NCBI GenBank assembly: GCA_027483665.1 | Contig: JAIXUC010000002.1 | Coordinates: forward strand, 1-64,000 | Reading direction: 5' to 3' | DNA length: 64,000 nt | Origin: Comamonadaceae bacterium | GTDB taxonomy: Bacteria > Pseudomonadota > Gammaproteobacteria > Burkholderiales > Burkholderiaceae_C | In this document: piece after piece, positions 9,427 through 17,316 of the stretch | How positions within the stretch are numbered: position 1 is the first letter of the stretch | Layout of the letters: each line of letters begins with the position of its first letter | Program-made: the position numbers and the translations under genes | Notes under the pieces: model-generated | The model's database searches: none | Seen by the model: the letters and a program-made list of their open reading frames with translations, nothing else | What the model was told of the DNA's origin: nothing

Positions 9427-11238
9427 ATGCCTACCTACAACCCTCCGCTGCGCGACATGCAGTTTGTCTTGCACGAAGTTCTGCATGCGGGCGATGTCTT
9501 CGCCGAACTGCCGCCCCACGCCGACCTGGACGCCGACACCGTCAACGCGGTGCTGGAAGAGGGCGGCAAATTCGCCTCGCAAGTCATCTTCCCGCTCAAC
9601 ATCTCGGGCGACGAGCAAGGCTGCCAGCTCGACAAAACCACGCACGAGGTGAAAACGCCCGATGGTTTCAAAGCCGCCTACGAGCAATTCGTGCAGGGCG
9701 GTTGGCCCGCGCTCAGCTGCGACCCGGCCTACGGCGGCCAGGGCTTGCCCATCGTGCTCAACCAGTGTTTCTATGAAATGCTCAACAGCGGCAACCAGTC
9801 GTGGACCATGTACCCCGGCCTCACGCACGGTGCCTATGAATGCCTGCACGCGCACGGCACGGCTGAGCAGAAAGCCACCTACCTGCCACGCCTGACCAGC
9901 GGCGAGTGGACCGGCACCATGTGCCTGACCGAGCCGCACTGCGGCACCGACTTAGGTCTGCTGCGCACCAAGGCCGAGCCGCAAGCCGACGGCACCTACC
10001 GCATCACCGGCCAGAAGATTTTCATCAGCGCAGGTGAGCACAACCTGGTGGGGAACATCATTCACCTCGTCTTGGCGCGTCTGCCCGATGCTCCCATCGG
10101 CAGCAAAGGCATCAGCCTGTTTGTGGTGCCGAAGTTCTTGGTGAATGCCGACGGCAGCCTGGGCGCGCGCAACGGCATCCACTGCGGCGGCCTGGAGCAC
10201 AAGATGGGCATCCACGGCAACGCCACGTGCCAGATGGTGCTCGACGGCGCGGTGGGCACTTTGGTGGGCCAGCCCAACAAGGGCTTGGCCGCCATGTTTG
10301 TGATGATGAACGCAGCGCGCATCGGCGTGGGCATGCAGTCTTTGGGCTTGACGGAAGTGGCCTACCAAAACGCGCTGGCTTACGCCAAAGACCGCCAGCA
10401 AAGCCGCAGCCTCACCGGCCCCAAGCAGCGCGACCAGCCGGCTGACAGCATCTTGGTTCACCCCGACGTACGCCGCATGCTGCTCACCGCCAAGGCCTAC
10501 GCCGAAGGCGGCCGCGCGCTCAGCCTGTACTGCGCCTTGCTGATCGACCGAGAACTCAAGCACCCAGACGCAGCCGTTCGCGCCGAATCAGCAGAACTCG
10601 TGGCGCTGCTCACGCCCATCGTCAAAGCCTTCATCACCGACAACGGCTGGCTGGCCACATCGGCCTGCATGCAGGTGTTTGGCGGCCACGGCTACATCAA
10701 AGAGTGGGGCATGGAGCAATACGTGCGCGACGCCCGCATCAACATGATTTATGAGGGCACCAACACCATCCAGTCGCTGGACTTGCTGGGCCGCAAGGTG
10801 TTGGGCAACAACGGCGCGACGCTCAAAAAATTCGGCAAGCTGGTCGCGGTGCTGGTGCAAGAAGAGGGCGTCAACGAAAAGATGGCCGAGTTCATCAACC
10901 CGCTGGCGCAACTGGCCGAGCAGATCACCAAATTCACCACCGAGATTGGCTTCAAAGGCTTTCAAAACGCAGACGAAGTGGGTGCAGCTGCGGTGGATTA
11001 CCTGCGCGTGGCTGGGCACCTGGTGTTCGGCTACTTCTGGGCGCGAATGGCCCAGGTGGCTCTGCGCGAAGTGGCTGCAGCGGCAGCCCGTGGCGAGGCG
11101 GTGGACCCGTTCTACACCGCCAAGCTGCAAACCGCCCGTTTCTATTTCGCGAAGCTGTTCCCAGAAACAGCCACCCTCATGCGCACCGCCCGCACGGGCA
11201 GCCGGGTGCTCATGGACACAGAAGCCGCCCTGGCTTGA
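9427..11238 (+). CDS. Acyl-CoA dehydrogenase (about 600-residue, DmdC/FadE-like type)
   Basis: This 603-residue flavoprotein catalyses the first step of beta-oxidation, FAD-dependent alpha,beta-dehydrogenation of an acyl-CoA. Seen in order: CLTEPHCGTDLGLLRTKA and ITGQKIFISAGEHNL (flavin and substrate site), VMMNAARIGVGMQ, and VFGGHGYIKEWGMEQYVRDA. Then comes YEGTNTIQSLDLLGRK, whose Glu is the likely catalytic base. The extra C-terminal helical domain and the length fit the group that includes 3-methylthiopropanoyl-CoA dehydrogenase, but general acyl-CoA substrates are equally likely. A good AAGGAG site precedes the ATG. It heads a six-gene operon. Confidence 0.92.
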   Translation: MPTYNPPLRDMQFVLHEVLHAGDVFAELPPHADLDADTVNAVLEEGGKFASQVIFPLNISGDEQGCQLDKTTHEVKTPDGFKAAYEQFVQGGWPALSCDPAYGGQGLPIVLNQCFYEMLNSGNQSWTMYPGLTHGAYECLHAHGTAEQKATYLPRLTSGEWTGTMCLTEPHCGTDLGLLRTKAEPQADGTYRITGQKIFISAGEHNLVGNIIHLVLARLPDAPIGSKGISLFVVPKFLVNADGSLGARNGIHCGGLEHKMGIHGNATCQMVLDGAVGTLVGQPNKGLAAMFVMMNAARIGVGMQSLGLTEVAYQNALAYAKDRQQSRSLTGPKQRDQPADSILVHPDVRRMLLTAKAYAEGGRALSLYCALLIDRELKHPDAAVRAESAELVALLTPIVKAFITDNGWLATSACMQVFGGHGYIKEWGMEQYVRDARINMIYEGTNTIQSLDLLGRKVLGNNGATLKKFGKLVAVLVQEEGVNEKMAEFINPLAQLAEQITKFTTEIGFKGFQNADEVGAAAVDYLRVAGHLVFGYFWARMAQVALREVAAAAARGEAVDPFYTAKLQTARFYFAKLFPETATLMRTARTGSRVLMDTEAALA

Positions 11239-11264
11239 TTCCCCCACCACCAAAGGAGACAACC

Positions 11265-11699
11265 ATGACCAAACATTCGCTTTCACTTGCAGCCCTTTTG
11301 CTTTGCGGCGCAGCCCAGGCCCAAATGAGCCCAGTGGGCCTGTGGCGCAGCATCGACGACAAAACCGGTGAGCCCCGCTCGGAGGTTCGCGTCACCGACA
11401 ACGGCGGCGTGCTGTCCGGCAAGGTCGACAAGCGCCTGAGCAAGACCGCCAAGCCAGAAGACGTTTGCACCGAATGCACCGATGACCGCAAGGGCAAGCC
11501 ACTGCTGGGCATGGAGATCATTCGCGGTGCGAAGAAGGCCGAGGGCAAAGACGTGTGGGAAGGCGGCAAGATTCTCGACCCCGAAAACGGCAAGGAATAC
11601 ACCCTGCGCATGACGCCCATCGAAGGCGGACAGAAGCTCGAAGTGCGCGGCTCCATTGGGCCCTTTGGCCGAACCCAGACCTGGACGCGCCTGCCGTGA
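11265..11699 (+). CDS. Secreted DUF2147-family protein
   Basis: This 144-residue protein has a clear Sec signal peptide (hydrophobic LAALLLCGAAQA, cleavage after AQA at about residue 21). The mature part of about 120 residues begins with the DUF2147 pattern PVGLWRSIDDKTGEPRSEV and contains a CTECTDD pair of cysteines. The fold is probably a beta-barrel; the function of the family is not known. The start is the ATG at 11265 behind AAAGGAG; the open frame begins slightly earlier without a signal. Its TGA overlaps the GTG of the next beta-oxidation gene, so a periplasmic protein is translationally coupled to a cytoplasmic enzyme. Confidence 0.85.
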   Translation: MTKHSLSLAALLLCGAAQAQMSPVGLWRSIDDKTGEPRSEVRVTDNGGVLSGKVDKRLSKTAKPEDVCTECTDDRKGKPLLGMEIIRGAKKAEGKDVWEGGKILDPENGKEYTLRMTPIEGGQKLEVRGSIGPFGRTQTWTRLP

Positions 11700-14140
11700 G
11701 CGCCAGCACCGATCAGGCCCTTGCGGCCTTTCGCGTCAAGCAAGTAGCGGTGCTGGGCGCCGGCGTCATGGGTGCGCAGATTGCTGCGCACTTGGTGAAC
11801 GTGGGCGTGCCGGTGCTGCTGTTCGACTTGGCCGCCAAAGAAGGCGATGCCGCTGGCAAGAACGGCATCGCGCTGCGCGCCATTGAGAACCTGAAAAAGC
11901 TCAAGCCGGCACCGCTCGGCTTGGCCGATGACGCCAGCCTGATCACCCCGGCCAATTACGACGAGCATTTGGACAAGCTCGGCGCATGTGATTTGGTGAT
12001 TGAGGCCATCGCCGAGCGCATGGACTGGAAGCTCGCGCTGTACGAGCGCATTGCAGCGCACGTGTCGCCGCAGGCCATCCTCGCCTCCAACACCTCGGGC
12101 TTATCCATCACCAAGTTGAGCGAAGGCCTGCCCGAGGCCTTGCGTCCGCGCTTTTGCGGCATTCACTTTTTCAACCCGCCGCGCTACATGGCGCTGGTGG
12201 AACTGATTGCCACGCCCAGCACCCAGCCGACCATCCTGGACGACCTGGAAACCTTCTGCACCACGGCATTGGGCAAGTCGGTGGTGCGCGCCAAAGACAC
12301 GCCCAACTTCATTGCCAACCGCATCGGCATCGCCGGCATGTTGGCCACCATGAAGCAGGCCGAGGCTTTTGGCTTGAGTTACGACGTGGTGGACGACCTG
12401 ACCGGCAAGAAGCTGGGCCGCGCCAGCTCGGGCACCTTCCGCACCGCCGACGTGGTGGGCCTGGACACCATGGCGCACGTCATCAAGACGCTGCAGGACA
12501 ACCTCTCGGATGCCACCGACCCGTTCTACGGCAACTTCGGTACGCCAGCGGTCTTGAAGACCCTCATCGATAAAGGTTACCTGGGCCAGAAAGCCAAAGC
12601 TGGCTTTTTCAAGAAGGTGGGCCGCGACATCCTGCGCTTTGACGCAGCCAATGGCGACTACGTGCCCGGCGGCGACAAAGCCGACGAGGTCTACGCCCGC
12701 ATGCTCAAAAAACCTGCTGCTGAGCGGCTGCGCTTGCTGCGTGAGAGCGAAGGCCCGCAGGGGCAGTTTTTGTGGGCCATCCTGCGCGACAGCTTTCACT
12801 ACGCCGCTGTGAGTTTGGCCGATGTGGCCGACACGGCGCGTGACATCGACCAGGCCATGCGCTGGGGCTTTGGCATGGCACAAGGCCCTTTCGAGCTGTG
12901 GCAAGAAGCCGGTTGGCTGCAGGTGGCGCGCTGGGTGCAGGAAGACATAGCCGCCGGTCGCGCGCTGTGCAAAGCGCCGCTGCCGGCCTGGGTGTTCGAG
13001 GGCCCGGTGGCGCGAGCGCATGGCGGCGCTGGTGGCGTACACACACCCGAGGGTTCCTGGAACCCGAGCACCGGTCGCTTCGAGCCGCCGCGTGTGTTGC
13101 CGGTGCACGCCCGCCAGTGGTTCCGCGAGGGCGTGTTCGGTTTCGGCGCACAGCGGTTCGAGAGCGCCGGGCGCACCCTGCACGAAGACGCGTCCATTCG
13201 CCTATGGACGCTGGACGAGCAGGTGCTGATCGCCAGCATCAAGACCAAGATGCACGCCATCAGCCCGGAAGTGGCAGAAGGCCTGCAACTGGGCGTAGAC
13301 ACCGCAGAACGTAGCTTCCAAGGCATGGTCATCTGGTCGGGCGACGAGCCGTTTTCTGCGGGCGCAGACCTGCAAGCCATGCTGCCCGCCTTCATGGCCG
13401 TGGGCGTGAGCGCCATCGACGAAGCAGAACACCACCTGCAGCAAACCATGCTGCGCATCCGCTACGCGCATGTGCCGGTGGTCAGCGCCATTCGTGGCTT
13501 GGCTCTGGGCGGCGGCTGCGAGCTGGCCGTGCATTGCGCGCGCCGCGTGGCGCACATGGAGAGCTACATCGGGCTGGTGGAAGTGGGCGTGGGCTTGGTG
13601 CCTGGTGCGGGCGGCTTGGCCTACATCGCGCGCCGTGCGGCCGAGGCTGGTGCCCGTTCCACCCACAAAGACCTGCTGCCCTTCCTGACCGAAGGCTTCA
13701 CAGCAGCCGCCATGGCCAAAGTGGGCACCAGTGCGCTGGAGAGCAGGCAGTTGGGTTACCTGCTGGAGTCGGACGTGATCGTGGCGCACAAGGACGAGCT
13801 GCTGCACGTCGCATTGAGCCAAGTGCGCGCCATGGCAGACGCCGGCTGGCGCCCGCCGCAGCGCAAGCGCTTTGCCGTGGCTGGGCGCAGCGGGCGCGCC
13901 ACCATCTTGGGGCAACTGGTCAACATGCGCGACGGCGGCTTCATCAGCGCACACGACTTCCACATCGCCAGCCTGATCGCGGGCGTGGTGACAGGCGGTG
14001 AGGTGGACGCGGGCACGCAGGTGACCGAGGAATACCTGATGGCGCTGGAGCGCCAAGCCTTCTGTGCGCTGGTGCAGCACCCCAAGACCCAAGAGCGCAT
14101 CCTGGGCATGCTCAACACCGGCAAGCCCTTGAGAAACTGA
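11696..14140 (+). CDS. 3-hydroxyacyl-CoA dehydrogenase / enoyl-CoA hydratase fusion
   Basis: This 814-residue bifunctional beta-oxidation enzyme has the dehydrogenase first and the hydratase last, as in FadN, the reverse of E. coli FadB. Residues 21-28 are the NAD-binding GAGVMGAQ. ASNTSGLSIT and FCGIHFFNPPRYM carry the catalytic His region, and DTPNFIANRIGI follows. From about residue 500 a crotonase-type domain shows FSAGADLQAML and RGLALGGGCELAVHCARRV. It acts on enoyl-CoA then L-3-hydroxyacyl-CoA, passing 3-ketoacyl-CoA to the thiolase encoded next. The GTG start overlaps the upstream stop; the open frame continues upstream but lies antiparallel in phase with the DUF2147 gene. Confidence 0.92.
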   Translation: MSASTDQALAAFRVKQVAVLGAGVMGAQIAAHLVNVGVPVLLFDLAAKEGDAAGKNGIALRAIENLKKLKPAPLGLADDASLITPANYDEHLDKLGACDLVIEAIAERMDWKLALYERIAAHVSPQAILASNTSGLSITKLSEGLPEALRPRFCGIHFFNPPRYMALVELIATPSTQPTILDDLETFCTTALGKSVVRAKDTPNFIANRIGIAGMLATMKQAEAFGLSYDVVDDLTGKKLGRASSGTFRTADVVGLDTMAHVIKTLQDNLSDATDPFYGNFGTPAVLKTLIDKGYLGQKAKAGFFKKVGRDILRFDAANGDYVPGGDKADEVYARMLKKPAAERLRLLRESEGPQGQFLWAILRDSFHYAAVSLADVADTARDIDQAMRWGFGMAQGPFELWQEAGWLQVARWVQEDIAAGRALCKAPLPAWVFEGPVARAHGGAGGVHTPEGSWNPSTGRFEPPRVLPVHARQWFREGVFGFGAQRFESAGRTLHEDASIRLWTLDEQVLIASIKTKMHAISPEVAEGLQLGVDTAERSFQGMVIWSGDEPFSAGADLQAMLPAFMAVGVSAIDEAEHHLQQTMLRIRYAHVPVVSAIRGLALGGGCELAVHCARRVAHMESYIGLVEVGVGLVPGAGGLAYIARRAAEAGARSTHKDLLPFLTEGFTAAAMAKVGTSALESRQLGYLLESDVIVAHKDELLHVALSQVRAMADAGWRPPQRKRFAVAGRSGRATILGQLVNMRDGGFISAHDFHIASLIAGVVTGGEVDAGTQVTEEYLMALERQAFCALVQHPKTQERILGMLNTGKPLRN

Positions 14141-14155
14141 CATGAAAGACCAGAA

Positions 14156-15361
14156 ATGAAGCAAGTTCAAGAAGCTTTCATCGTCGCTGCCACGCGCACG
14201 CCCATCGGCCGTTCGCACAAGGGCTACTTCCGCCACACGCGGCCAGACGAGCTTCTGGCGACCACGCTGCGCGCAGCCTTGGCCCAGGTGCCCGGGCTGG
14301 ACCCAGCCGCCATCGAAGACGTGATCTGCGGTTGCGCCATTCCAGAGGCGCAGCAGGGCCTGAACGTGGCGCGCGTGGGCGCGGTGTTGGCCGGTTTGCC
14401 CAAGAGCGTGGGCGGCATCACCGTCAACCGCTTTTGCGCATCGGGCCTGTCGGCGCTGCAAATGGCGGCAGACCGCATCCGCGTGGGCGAGGCCGATGTG
14501 ATGATCGCAGCTGGCACCGAGAGCATGAGCATGGTGCCCATGATGGGCAACTCGCCCAGCCTGTCGCCCAGCATCTTCAGCGACCCCGATGACCTGGAGC
14601 GTTACGGCATCGCCTACGGCATGGGCCTGACCGCAGAAAAAGTGGCGCAGCAGTGGAAGGTGAGCCGCGAAGACCAAGACCGCTTCGCCGTCGCTTCACA
14701 CCAGAAGGCCGTGGCCGCCATGCAGGCTGGTGAGTTCACCGACGAGATCACGCCGGTGCAGGTGGAAGACCGCTCCGTCGATTTGGACAGCGCGCAGGTC
14801 AGCGTGAAGCTGCGCACCGTCAACCTCGATGAAGGCGCGCGGCCCGACACCTCGATGGAGGGCTTGGCCAAGCTGCGCACCGTGTTCGCTGCACGCGGAT
14901 CGGTGACGGCAGGCAACAGCTCGCAAACTTCCGATGGCGCAGGTGCGCTCATCTTGGTGAGTGAAGCGGCGCTCAAGCGCTTTGGCCTCACGCCCCTGGC
15001 GCGCTTTGTCAGTTACGCCAGCCGGGGCGTTCAGCCGCACATCATGGGCATTGGCCCGGTCGAGGCCATTCCTGTGGCGCTCAAAGCGGCTGGCCTGCAC
15101 CAAGACGACATCGACTGGATCGAGTTGAACGAAGCCTTTGCCGCGCAGTCGCTGGCCGTCATCCAGACGCTGGGTCTGAACCCGGACAAGATCAACCCCT
15201 TGGGCGGTGCCATTGCTTTGGGCCACCCGCTGGGCGCCACTGGCGCCATTCGCGCAGCCACCGTGGTGCACGGCCTGCGCCGACGCCAGCAGCGCTACGG
15301 CATGGTGACGATGTGTGTGGGCATGGGGCAGGGCGCGGCTGGCATCATCGAGCGCGTTTAA
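14156..15361 (+). CDS. Acetyl-CoA C-acyltransferase (thiolase, FadA-like)
   Basis: This 401-residue thiolase cleaves 3-ketoacyl-CoA with CoA, the last step of the beta-oxidation spiral. Catalytic residues are visible: nucleophile Cys94 in NRFCASGLSAL, the His in LGGAIALGHPLGATGA, and the second Cys in MCVGMGQGAAG, the FadA-like form of the motif. Further marks are GTESMSMVPMMG and ELNEAFAAQSLAV. It follows the HAD/ECH fusion by 15 bp and precedes an enoyl-CoA hydratase, so the operon carries a full degradative set. A biosynthetic thiolase is less likely in this setting. Confidence 0.94.
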   Translation: MKQVQEAFIVAATRTPIGRSHKGYFRHTRPDELLATTLRAALAQVPGLDPAAIEDVICGCAIPEAQQGLNVARVGAVLAGLPKSVGGITVNRFCASGLSALQMAADRIRVGEADVMIAAGTESMSMVPMMGNSPSLSPSIFSDPDDLERYGIAYGMGLTAEKVAQQWKVSREDQDRFAVASHQKAVAAMQAGEFTDEITPVQVEDRSVDLDSAQVSVKLRTVNLDEGARPDTSMEGLAKLRTVFAARGSVTAGNSSQTSDGAGALILVSEAALKRFGLTPLARFVSYASRGVQPHIMGIGPVEAIPVALKAAGLHQDDIDWIELNEAFAAQSLAVIQTLGLNPDKINPLGGAIALGHPLGATGAIRAATVVHGLRRRQQRYGMVTMCVGMGQGAAGIIERV

Positions 15362-15370
15362 GGAGACCCC

Positions 15371-16195
15371 ATGAGCGATAACTTGAGCCGCACTGAGGGC
15401 GGTGCGGACATCTTGAGTCACACCGAAGCCGGTGTGGACATCCTGATTCACACCGAGGGCGGCGTGAAGACGCTCACCTTAAACCGCGTAGAAAAAAAGA
15501 ACTCGCTGACCGCCGCGATGTACACGCAGTTGTCAGAAGCGGTCGAGCAAGCAGCCGCAGACACGGCGGTGCGCGCGCTGGTGTTTCAAGGCCACGAAAC
15601 CGTGTTCTGCGCGGGCAATGACATTGCAGATTTCCTGAACCATCCACCGGCCTCGCAAGACGCGCCAGTGTTTCGCTTTCTGCGCGCAGTCAGCACATTC
15701 CCCAAGCCCATGCTGGCAGCGGTGTGTGGCCCGGCTGTGGGCATCGGCACCACGCTGCTGCTGCATTGCGACTTGGTCTACGCCGGTGACAACGCCGCTT
15801 TCGCCATGCCTTTCGTGAACCTGGGCTTGGTGCCAGAAGCCGCTTCCAGCCTGCTGGTGCCGCGCCTCATGGGTTACCACCGCGCCGCTGAAGCCTTGCT
15901 GCTAGGCGAGCCCTTCATGGCAGAAGCCGCTTTGGAGGTGGGCTTGGTCAACCGCGTGGTGCCGCCGTCTGAAGCCAACTCCCTGGCGCAGCGGCAAGCC
16001 GCCAAGCTGGCTGCCAAACCGCTGGCCTCGCTGATAGAGACCAAGCGGCTCATGAAGCAGGGGCAAGCGGCCCAAGTGGCCCAAGCCATGGCCGATGAAG
16101 CGCAGGTGTTTGCGCGCATGCTGGCCGGGCCCGCTGCGCGTGAAGCCTTCTCGGCCTTCATGGACAAGCGCCGGCCTGATTTCTCCAAGCTGTGA
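15371..16195 (+). CDS. Enoyl-CoA hydratase/isomerase family protein with a triplicated N-terminus
   Basis: This 274-residue crotonase-fold protein has VKTLTLNRVEKKNSLT at the start of the fold, the oxyanion-hole loop GHETVFCAGNDIADF, and VCGPAVGIGTTLLLHCDLVY. FAMPFVNLGLVPEAASS lies further on. These look closer to the enoyl-CoA isomerase/hydratase (PaaG or peroxisomal D3,D2-isomerase-like) group than to classic hydratases, so an isomerase for unsaturated acyl-CoAs is possible. Before the fold, residues 5-34 are three copies of a ten-residue unit made by a 30-bp tandem repeat. It starts 9 bp after the thiolase stop with AAGGAG as ribosome site. Confidence 0.88.
   Translation: MSDNLSRTEGGADILSHTEAGVDILIHTEGGVKTLTLNRVEKKNSLTAAMYTQLSEAVEQAAADTAVRALVFQGHETVFCAGNDIADFLNHPPASQDAPVFRFLRAVSTFPKPMLAAVCGPAVGIGTTLLLHCDLVYAGDNAAFAMPFVNLGLVPEAASSLLVPRLMGYHRAAEALLLGEPFMAEAALEVGLVNRVVPPSEANSLAQRQAAKLAAKPLASLIETKRLMKQGQAAQVAQAMADEAQVFARMLAGPAAREAFSAFMDKRRPDFSKL
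15383..15472 (+). repeat. Three-copy 30-bp tandem repeat at the start of the enoyl-CoA hydratase gene
   Basis: Units at 15383-15412, 15413-15442 and 15443-15472 encode LSRTEGGADI, LSHTEAGVDI and LIHTEGGVKT. The third copy is the true first beta-strand of the crotonase fold; the first two are extra. Copies have diverged by several bases, so the duplication is not brand new. Confidence 0.9.
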
Positions 16196-16758
16196 AGCAC
16201 CGCGCAAAGCCGGATGCGCAAGTCCGGCCCCAAGCCCACGCCGATGCCCAAGCTGGTGCAGATGCCCCAGCGCTTGCGGGCGGGCAAGGCCCAGCTGGCG
16301 TGGTCTTTGAGCCTGCTTTCACCGAAGGCTTGGTGGACATCTTCGAGCGCCGCATCGTCTTCAACCAAGTCTTGGGCCTGAGGGTCACCGAGGTCTTGCC
16401 CGACCGGGTGATGGGCGGTTTAGAAATGCGCCCGGAGCTGGTGGGGCACTACGCCTACAACCGGGTCCACGGCGGCGTGATCAGCGCCTGCCTGGACGCT
16501 CTAGGCGGTTTGGCGGTGATGGCGGCGATGGGCGCGCGCCACATGGACGAGTCGGTGGAGCAAAGGCTGCAACGCTTCGCACGGCTGGGGACCATCGACT
16601 TGCGCGTGGACTACCTTCGCCCCGGCATTGGTGAGCGCTTTGTGTTGAAGGCCGAGGTGTTGCGGCTGGGCTCCAGAGTGGCCAGCACCCGCATGGACTT
16701 CTTGCACACCAACGGCACGCTCTTGGCCAGTGCTGCTGCGGCCTACATCGTGTCTTGA
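16192..16758 (+). CDS. Hotdog-fold thioesterase (PaaI/YigI-like)
   Basis: This 188-residue protein has an N-terminal tail of about 40 residues rich in Ala, Gln and Asp and a hotdog domain. MGGLEMRPELVGHYAYNRVHGGVISACLDALGG contains the PaaI-type core (key residues N, HGG and D), and TIDLRVDYLRPGIGERFVL follows. It probably hydrolyses acyl-CoAs, releasing CoA, consistent with its place at the end of the beta-oxidation operon. The GTG at 16192 overlaps the upstream TGA; a start further in, after the low-complexity tail, is possible because the tail is unlike family members. Confidence 0.8.
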   Translation: MKHRAKPDAQVRPQAHADAQAGADAPALAGGQGPAGVVFEPAFTEGLVDIFERRIVFNQVLGLRVTEVLPDRVMGGLEMRPELVGHYAYNRVHGGVISACLDALGGLAVMAAMGARHMDESVEQRLQRFARLGTIDLRVDYLRPGIGERFVLKAEVLRLGSRVASTRMDFLHTNGTLLASAAAAYIVS

Positions 16759-16781
16759 GCCTGTCGGTGGATGACTGGCGC

Positions 16782-17228
16782 TCAAGCCTTGGGTTTGGGC
16801 ACCTCTCGGGGCTGGCCGCGCTCGTCGATCGCCACATAGGTCAACAGCGCCTCGGTCACTTTCACGTACTGGCCTTGCGACCAGAACCGCTCGGCATACA
16901 CCTCCACCTTCACGGTGATGGAGGTTCTGCCCACGCGCTGCAAAGAGGAATAGAAGGACAAGATGTCACCCACGCGCACGGGCTGCTTGAACACAAACTC
17001 ATTGACAGCCACCGTGGCTATTCGCCCTTGAGCCAAGCGCGCCGGGATGACCGAGCCTGCCATGTCCACCTGCGCCATGACCCAGCCGCCGAAGATGTCG
17101 CCATTGGCGTTGCTGTCGCCCGGCATGGGAATGACTTTGAGCACGAGTTCTTGGTCTTGTGGCAAGGCCACTGCGTGCGCGGGCTGAGAAGGCTTCTGTG
17201 TATCGGGCATATCGGGCGTGTCGGGCAT
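16782..17228 (-). CDS. yciA: Acyl-CoA thioesterase YciA
   Basis: This protein of about 148 residues is a single hotdog domain of the YciA/BFIT type. LVLKVIPMPGDSNANGDIFGGWV holds the catalytic Asn/Asp region, with MAQVDMAGSVIPAR and VAVNEFVFKQPVRVGD following. It hydrolyses a broad range of acyl-CoAs in the cytoplasm. The reading frame stays open to 17399, but conserved sequence begins only at about 17190. The ATG at 17228 gives a 20-residue leader with a small MPDTPDMPDT duplication; 17210 is an equally possible start. It converges with the beta-oxidation operon (24 bp apart) and diverges from the ABC exporter. Confidence 0.85.
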   Translation of the reverse strand: MPDTPDMPDTQKPSQPAHAVALPQDQELVLKVIPMPGDSNANGDIFGGWVMAQVDMAGSVIPARLAQGRIATVAVNEFVFKQPVRVGDILSFYSSLQRVGRTSITVKVEVYAERFWSQGQYVKVTEALLTYVAIDERGQPREVPKPKA

Positions 17229-17316
17229 GTCTGGTTTCGGGTGGGGTGGGGCGGCGGCATCGGCAAGAAAGCCATGCACGACAATCCACCGCTTGATTTC
17301 TGAAAGATTGTGAACG

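Noticed and set aside
13202-14677. Minus-strand open frame of 491 codons opposite the HAD/ECH and thiolase genes
   Set aside because: Shadow frame with His/Gln-rich composition and no recognisable domain.
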